From the NCBI GenBank assembly GCA_045806665.1, contig JBJMIW010000090.1, positions 1 to 18,252 of the forward strand: DNA of 18,252 bases, given 5' to 3'. How positions within the stretch are numbered: the first letter of the stretch is position 1; each line of letters opens with the position of its first letter. Source of the stretch: Actinoallomurus sp045806665 (GTDB lineage Bacteria > Actinomycetota > Actinomycetes > Streptosporangiales > Streptosporangiaceae). Below, one piece after another: positions 14,668 through 18,252 of the stretch. Position numbers and translations under genes: made by a program. The notes beneath the pieces are model-generated. The model was not told the DNA's origin and searched no databases. It saw only the letters and a list, made by a program, of their open reading frames with translations.

Positions 14668-14691
14668 GGGGAGGAGGGGGGGTCCCCCGTG
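14668..14691 (+). promoter_or_regulatory. Ribosome site of hpf within a G/C hairpin
   Basis: The ribosome site GGAGG lies at about 14670-14676, followed by a run of G and then CCCCC up to the GTG start at 14689. CGGGG (14668-14672) can pair with CCCCG (14685-14689), or the G-run with the C-run. Either fold would hide or loop out the ribosome site and tie up the first base of the start codon. This suggests translational control, which is inference. Confidence 0.4.
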
Positions 14692-15354
14692 GAAATCATC
14701 GTCAAGGGACGTCGCACCGATGTGAGCGACCGTTTCCGCCGTCACGTGGACACCAAGATCTCCAAGGTCGAGAAGCTGGACCCGAAGGTCATGCGGATCG
14801 ACGTCGAGGTCTCCCTGGAACGTAATCCCCGCCAGTCGGCCCGCCGCGAGCGCGTCGAACTCACCATCCACTCCCGCGGTCCGGCGATCAGGGCCGAGGC
14901 CGCCGCTGACGATCGCTTCGCGGCTCTCGACGCCGCCATCGGCAAGCTCGAGGCCCGCCTCCGTCGCGTGTGCGACCGGCGCAAGCCGCACGGAGGAGGC
15001 CACGGACGCGCCCGTCTCGCGGCGGCCCTGGCCCCGGAGGCCGTCGAGGCGCCCATCACCGCGACTCCGATGCCGGAGCCCGGCACCGAGGACGTCACGG
15101 GCTCCTGGCACGAGGAGGTCCGGGAGCGGCCGGAGGAGGGTATCGTGCCCATCCCGATGGAGGGCGAGGGACCGCTCGTCGTACGGGAGAAGGCCCACAA
15201 GGCCCAGCCCATGACGATCGACCAGGCCCTGTTCGAGATGGAGTTGGTCGGGCACGACTTCTTCCTCTTCCGGGACAAGGAGTCCGGCGACGCCAGCGTG
15301 GTCTACCGGCGGCGCGGGTGGGACTACGGCGTCATCCGGCTCGTCGAAGAGTGA
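14689..15354 (+). CDS. hpf: Long-form ribosome hibernation-promoting factor
   Basis: The GTG at 14689 gives 221 residues starting VEIIVKGRRTDVSDRFRRHV, which aligns with the usual start of actinobacterial homologues (DIVVKGRKTEV); an in-frame GTG at 14662 is a weaker alternative. The N-terminal RaiA/S30AE domain covers about residues 1-105 (RIDVEVSLERNPRQSARRERVELT and RSRGPAIRAEAAADD-like sequence). A variable linker follows, and the C-terminal dimerisation domain covers about 163-221 (QPMTIDQALFEMELVGHDFFLFRDKE...YRRRGWDYGVIRL). The protein binds the 30S decoding region and pairs ribosomes into inactive 100S dimers during stress or stationary phase. It sits directly after the proposed structured RNA and before a LuxR-type regulator, separated from it by 147 bases. 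Confidence 0.96.
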   Translation: MEIIVKGRRTDVSDRFRRHVDTKISKVEKLDPKVMRIDVEVSLERNPRQSARRERVELTIHSRGPAIRAEAAADDRFAALDAAIGKLEARLRRVCDRRKPHGGGHGRARLAAALAPEAVEAPITATPMPEPGTEDVTGSWHEEVRERPEEGIVPIPMEGEGPLVVREKAHKAQPMTIDQALFEMELVGHDFFLFRDKESGDASVVYRRRGWDYGVIRLVEE

Positions 15355-15401
15355 CCTCGCGCTTGCGCCGCGCCACCGCCTCGACCACTCTGGACTTGAA
15401 T

Positions 15402-15420
15402 GCGTTCCCCGGTGGAACGC
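15402..15420 (+). terminator. Perfect inverted repeat after hpf
   Basis: GCGTTCC-CCGGT-GGAACGC is a 7-bp perfect inverted repeat 48 bases after the hpf stop. It may be a T-tract-less terminator of hpf or an operator for the following response regulator. A similar GCGTTCG/CGAACGC repeat occurs at 17988-18005. Confidence 0.4.
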
Positions 15421-15456
15421 TCGAGACGCCCCGAGCTTGCTCTCAGCCCCGCGACA

Positions 15457-15479
15457 TACCCAGGATTTGATCATGGGTA
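15457..15479 (+). promoter_or_regulatory. Inverted repeat upstream of response regulator gene
   Basis: TACCCA (15457-15462) and TGGGTA (15474-15479) form a perfect inverted repeat across an 11-base AT-richer centre, ending 12 bases before the GGAGG ribosome site. NarL-family regulators often bind TACYYMT-like half-sites, and TACCCA is close, so autoregulation by the downstream protein is a reasonable guess. The 11-base spacing differs from the classic 2-base NarL spacing. Confidence 0.35.
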
Positions 15480-15501
15480 GGCGCACTGTTTGGAGGATGA
15501 G

Positions 15502-16203
15502 TTGAGCGAGACCCCCGAGACTCGTGGCACGGTCGCCGGTGATCCCATCCGCGTGATGATCGTCGACGATCACGCCCTGTTCCGCCGTGGTCTGGAGATG
15601 GTGCTCGAGGATGAGGACGGCGTCGAGGTCGTCGGACAGTGCGGCGACGGCCAGGAGGCCGTCGAGCAGGTGGGCGACCTCCTGCCGGACGTCGTGCTCA
15701 TGGACATCCGGATGCCGCGTCGCGGTGGCATCGAGGCGTGCACTGCCATCAAGGACCAGGTGCCGAGCGCCAAGATCGTCATGCTGACCATCAGCGACGA
15801 GGAGGAGGACCTCTTCGAGGCGATCAAGGCCGGAGCCACGGGCTACCTGCTGAAGGACGTCTCGATCGACGAGGTCGCCGACGTGGTGCGGGCCGTCCAC
15901 GACGGCCAGTCCTTCATCAGCCCGTCGATGGCGTCGAAGCTCATCATCGAGTTCGCCGCGCTCGCCAAGCGCGGCGAGGGACGGCAGCAGCAGGTTCCGG
16001 CGCCCAAGCTGACCGAGCGCGAGATGGAGGTCCTCCGACTCGTCGCCCGGGGCCTGGGCAACCGGGAGATCGCCAAGGAGCTCTTCATCTCCGAGAACAC
16101 CGTGAAGAACCACATCCGCAACATCCTCGAGAAGCTGCAGCTGCACTCGCGGATGGAGGCGGTGGTCTACGCGGTCCGGGAGAAGCTCCTGGAGATCAGC
16201 TGA
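15502..16203 (+). CDS. Orphan NarL/LuxR-family response regulator
   Basis: The chosen start is TTG 15502 (SETPETRGTVAGDPIRV), because GGAGG at 15492-15496 lies five bases upstream; an in-frame TTG at 15490 has no ribosome site. The 233-residue protein has a receiver domain with VDDH (21-24), phosphoacceptor Asp68 in LMDIRMP, Thr96 and Lys118. The LuxR-type helix-turn-helix lies at about 169-225 (LTEREMEVLRLVARGLGNREIAKELFISENTVKNHI). No histidine kinase gene is adjacent, so the cognate kinase is elsewhere or absent. A regulator of this kind between hpf and secA is a conserved neighbour in actinomycetes; its targets are not known to me. An inverted repeat lies just upstream. Confidence 0.92.
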   Translation: MSETPETRGTVAGDPIRVMIVDDHALFRRGLEMVLEDEDGVEVVGQCGDGQEAVEQVGDLLPDVVLMDIRMPRRGGIEACTAIKDQVPSAKIVMLTISDEEEDLFEAIKAGATGYLLKDVSIDEVADVVRAVHDGQSFISPSMASKLIIEFAALAKRGEGRQQQVPAPKLTEREMEVLRLVARGLGNREIAKELFISENTVKNHIRNILEKLQLHSRMEAVVYAVREKLLEIS

Positions 16204-16238
16204 GCCCGACCCGCCGAGGACCGGTGCAGCCCGGGCTC
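16202..16238 (+). terminator. Possible terminator hairpin after response regulator
   Basis: GAGCCCG (16202-16208), overlapping the stop codon, pairs with CGGGCTC (16232-16238) across a 23-base loop. An alternative is the self-complementary AGCCCGGGCT at 16229-16238. It lies between two convergent genes and may end the rightward transcript. There is no T-tract. Confidence 0.3.
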
Positions 16239-16294
16239 CCGCACATCGGACGAGCCAGAGCCGCCGAAGATCGGCCGCGCGGCGCTCCAGCGGA

Positions 16295-17551
16295 TCAGAT
16301 GAGCCCGGTCGTCTGCAGGGCCGTGTGCAGCAGCGCGGAGAGTTCGGGCGGGTCCAGTCGCTCCACGCGCACCGCGTCGCACCCGACCCAGGCGGCGGCC
16401 TCCTGCAGCGCTTCGGCCAGCTGGGCGACGGCATGCTCCGCGCGGGTGGGCGTGCTGACGGCCGCCGGCTCGAGCGACGCCTTGCGGACGACGAGCGTGT
16501 TGCCCTCGCGCGCCGGGTCGGTGCGGCCGATGAGCCGCCCCCCGGCGAGGAGCGGCATGGTGAAGTAGCCGTGCACGCGCTTGTCACGTGGCACGTAGGC
16601 CTCGAGCCGATGGTCGAAGCCGAAGACCCGCTGGGTCCGCTTGCGGTCCCACACGAGCGAGTCGAACGGCGACAGCAAGGTGGTGCGGTGCCGTCCGCGC
16701 GGCGGGGGGGTGACGAGCGCCTCCGGATGCGCCCACGCGGTGGCGCCCTTACCCGCGCCGTTTCCGTTGCCGTTGGCCCATCCCACGACCGTCACCGGGA
16801 CCAGCCCGGCGGTCTCGACGACCGCGTCGACGTCCTCGCCGCGGACGCGGATGTAGTCGGCCAGGTCCGCCCGCGTCCCGACGCCCAGCGCCCGCGCCGC
16901 GCGGCGTACGAGGGTGGTGACGCACTCGGTGTCGTCGAGATCGCCGGTCCGCAGCTCGGCGGGAACGGCCCGTTCGGGCAGGTCGTACACGCGCCGCCAG
17001 CCCACCCGCCGGGTGCAGACGACCTCGCCGGTCGCCAGCAGGAACTCGGCCGCGATCTTCTGATCGGTGCGGTCGAACCACTCGCCGCCCTTCGTGGCGC
17101 CGCCGAGACCCGTGACGGTGAGCGGCCCCTCGGCGCGCAGCCGGGCCAGGACGTCCTTGCAGGCCTCCTCCGGCGTGCGGTGCCAGTGCCGGCCCCGCCG
17201 GCGGTAGGCGCGGCGGCGGAAGGCGTAGAGGGGCCAGTCCTCGATCGGCAGCACGCAGGCGGCGTGCGACCAGTACTCGAATGCGGCGAACCCTCCCCAG
17301 TAGGCACGCTCGACGCTCGCGCGGCCGACCGGGCCGAGCCGGGCGTACGCGACGAGCTCATGGGAGCGGGCGAGCACGGAGATCGTGTCGAGCTGGATCG
17401 CACCGAGGTGCCGGAGCGCGCCGAGCGCGCGGCGCGCGTCCGGATCACCGCGCAGGCCGCGGGCCGGCGCGGGCGCGACACGTCCGAGAAGGCCCTGGGC
17501 GTGCAGCTGGATCCGCCGCGCCTCGTCGGCGGTCAGCTCGTGGGTCTGCAT
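16295..17551 (-). CDS. Winged-helix YcaQ/AlkX-like DNA glycosylase
   Basis: From ATG 17551 (MQTHELTADEARRIQLHAQG) the protein has 418 residues and belongs to the winged-helix HTH_42 family that includes AlkZ and E. coli YcaQ (AlkX). The segment HLGAIQLDTISVLARSHELV at about 48-67 holds the catalytic Q-hydrophobic-D motif as Gln53-Leu54-Asp55. In this family QxD marks the YcaQ-like branch and QxQ the AlkZ branch. Other family features are AYWGGFAAFEYWSHAACVLP, RTDQKIAAEFLLATGEVVCTRR and LLSPFDSLVWDRKRTQRVFGFDHRLEAYVP. Such enzymes excise alkylated bases and unhook interstrand crosslinks. The gene is read leftward, convergent with the response regulator, with a weak ribosome site. No biosynthetic genes are nearby, so a general repair role is more likely than self-resistance. 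Confidence 0.88.
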   Translation of the reverse strand: MQTHELTADEARRIQLHAQGLLGRVAPAPARGLRGDPDARRALGALRHLGAIQLDTISVLARSHELVAYARLGPVGRASVERAYWGGFAAFEYWSHAACVLPIEDWPLYAFRRRAYRRRGRHWHRTPEEACKDVLARLRAEGPLTVTGLGGATKGGEWFDRTDQKIAAEFLLATGEVVCTRRVGWRRVYDLPERAVPAELRTGDLDDTECVTTLVRRAARALGVGTRADLADYIRVRGEDVDAVVETAGLVPVTVVGWANGNGNGAGKGATAWAHPEALVTPPPRGRHRTTLLSPFDSLVWDRKRTQRVFGFDHRLEAYVPRDKRVHGYFTMPLLAGGRLIGRTDPAREGNTLVVRKASLEPAAVSTPTRAEHAVAQLAEALQEAAAWVGCDAVRVERLDPPELSALLHTALQTTGLI

Positions 17552-17607
17552 GGCCCGATGGTAGGGGCCGACACCGACAAAACCGTTATGCGGGTTGACT
17601 CCCGGGG

Positions 17608-17648
17608 CGCAGGCGAGCCCGCGCGGTCGACCCGCGCGAGCCCCTGCG
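17608..17648 (-). terminator. Strong hairpin terminator after the small membrane protein gene
   Basis: An inner stem CGCGCGG (17620-17626) with CCGCGCG (17632-17638) around a 5-base loop is extended by an outer stem CGCAGG (17608-17613) with CCTGCG (17643-17648), with a short internal mismatch region. On the minus strand it starts four bases after the stop codon at 17653. It probably separates this transcript from the downstream glycosylase gene. Confidence 0.6.
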
Positions 17649-17652
17649 ATCG

Positions 17653-17964
17653 TCAGCCGTGCGGGATCGTCGTCTGCGGGTCGGTGGCGACGCCCGGACC
17701 CTCGGCGCCCGAGATGGCGCGCGCACGCAGCACGGCAGGGTGGGCCTCCTCCGGGATGACGCGCGGAGCATCGATGATCACGTCGTCGAAGATGCGGACG
17801 ATCAGTGCGATCACACCGCCGACCGCGACGATGCCGACACCGGTCCAGAAGAGCCACCACGACGGTCCGCTGACCATCGCGACGCCCCCGACACCGAAGC
17901 CGATCCACATCACGACGACCGCGACCCACGAACTGAGGCGGCCTCCGTGAGAACTGCCGGCCAT
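17653..17964 (-). CDS. Small HGxxPAAW-like two-segment membrane protein
   Basis: The ATG at 17964 (MAGSSHGGRLSSW) is preceded by GGGAGG seven bases away, and it is chosen over an in-frame ATG at 17985 that has no such site. The product has 103 residues. It has two hydrophobic segments at about 15-36 (VAVVVMWIGFGVGGVAMVSG) and 41-60 (LFWTGVGIVAVGGVIALIV), then a charged C-terminal tail with HPAVLRARA. The N-terminal HG plus Trp at the expected spacing resembles the actinobacterial HGxxPAAW family, but PAA is replaced by LSS. Its function is unknown. It is divergent from secA. Confidence 0.75.
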   Translation of the reverse strand: MAGSSHGGRLSSWVAVVVMWIGFGVGGVAMVSGPSWWLFWTGVGIVAVGGVIALIVRIFDDVIIDAPRVIPEEAHPAVLRARAISGAEGPGVATDPQTTIPHG

Positions 17965-17987
17965 GTGTTTTCCTCCCAGAGGCATCG

Positions 17988-18005
17988 GCGTTCGTCGCCG
18001 AACGC
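17988..18005 (-). promoter_or_regulatory. Perfect inverted repeat in the leader of the small membrane protein gene
   Basis: GCGTTCG (17988-17994) and CGAACGC (17999-18005) pair perfectly around TCGC. It lies 23 bases before the start codon on the minus strand and could be a leader hairpin or an operator. The half-site resembles that of the repeat at 15402-15420. Confidence 0.35.
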
Positions 18006-18115
18006 GGTCCTACGTTGTGCTTTGTCGTGCGGTTCCTCGCTCGCCCAACCTTAAACCCGAGGCGCGCTGACGCTGTGGCCGAGTCCCGTGATATCGAGCC
18101 GGTCCCGCTGTACGG

Positions 18116-18144
18116 TTGACTCGCCTACGATGACACCGTACGGG
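18116..18144 (+). promoter_or_regulatory. Candidate secA promoter
   Basis: TTGACT at 18116-18121 (5 of 6 with TTGACA) is followed after 17 bases by TACGGG at 18139-18144, an imperfect -10. TACGAT at 18126-18131 is a better -10 hexamer but lacks a -35 at the right distance. The first option would give a leader of about 58 bases before the secA GTG. The rest of the 244-base gap holds nothing else I recognise apart from the inverted repeat at 17988-18005. Confidence 0.4.
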
Positions 18145-18208
18145 TCGTGTATGCAGCGTCGGACATGACCCCCGGCGATTCCACGAATGGTTCGAGGAGC
18201 TTCCGAGA

Positions 18209-18252
18209 GTGCCACCAGTCATCGACAAGATCCTTCGCGCGGGCGAGGGCAA
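18209..18252 (+). CDS. secA: Preprotein translocase ATPase SecA (5' end only)
   Basis: Only 14 complete codons are inside the window, starting at GTG 18209 and reading (M)PPVIDKILRAGEG. GAGGAG at 18194-18199 is a good ribosome site nine bases upstream. The N-terminus of actinobacterial SecA1 has the same DKILRAGEGK pattern, and secA follows hpf and the LuxR-type regulator in actinomycete genomes. SecA is the motor that pushes unfolded preproteins through SecYEG. Identification rests on a short sequence plus gene order. Confidence 0.85.
   Translation, partial: MPPVIDKILRAGEG

Noticed and set aside
16325..17950. 541-codon plus-strand frame opposite the glycosylase gene
   Set aside because: The minus-strand frame has a complete YcaQ-like protein with a catalytic motif; the plus frame has no recognisable domain and runs across two minus-strand genes.
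1..18252. CRISPR array, tRNA, rRNA, transposon or prophage
   Set aside because: No regularly spaced repeats, tRNA-like cloverleaf with the conserved TTCGA arm context, rRNA core sequence, transposase or integrase motif was found on reading both strands.

Overview
The window is about 18 kb of very GC-rich chromosomal DNA from an actinobacterium. The gene order mtnA-mtrA-mtrB-lpqB-comF-hpf-(LuxR-type regulator)-secA is conserved in actinomycetes. The visible start of SecA (PPVIDKILRAGEG) and the general gene content suggest a Streptosporangiales/Thermomonosporaceae-like or Streptomyces-like organism; this is judged from remembered families, not from a database search. I see no rRNA, tRNA, CRISPR array, transposase or integrase.

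Left part (1-7951): a membrane and envelope module read mostly on the minus strand. An RDD membrane protein (partial, runs off the left edge) diverges from a SpoIIM/DUF95 membrane protein. A leftward operon then holds a membrane protein of the glycerophosphoryl-diester-phosphodiesterase membrane-domain type, DUF4129, a possible 23-residue mini-ORF, DUF4350, a MoxR AAA+ ATPase and DUF58, mostly joined by 4-base stop/start overlaps. The same protein set occurs in mycobacteria around moxR2. A lower-GC Uma2-family nuclease-like gene, broken by one frameshift and preceded by two 33-bp tandem repeats, sits between spoIIM and DUF58 and looks like a later insertion.

Middle part (8056-13184): mtnA (methionine salvage) followed by the MtrA-MtrB two-component system and its lipoprotein partner LpqB. 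These are tightly packed and probably co-transcribed, and they control cell-envelope and division functions.

Right part (13185-18252): a comF-type phosphoribosyltransferase gene that needs one frameshift to be read through; a 617-base interval with a good promoter and a heavily base-paired segment that I propose is a structured RNA of the raiA type; hpf (long-form ribosome hibernation factor); an orphan NarL/LuxR response regulator; a leftward YcaQ/AlkX-like DNA glycosylase; a small HGxxPAAW-like membrane protein with a strong hairpin terminator; and the first codons of secA.

The most interesting items are the structured RNA upstream of hpf, the two single-base frameshifts (Uma2 and comF), the mini-ORF coupled at both ends inside the DUF4129-DUF4350 operon, and the QLD catalytic signature of the glycosylase.
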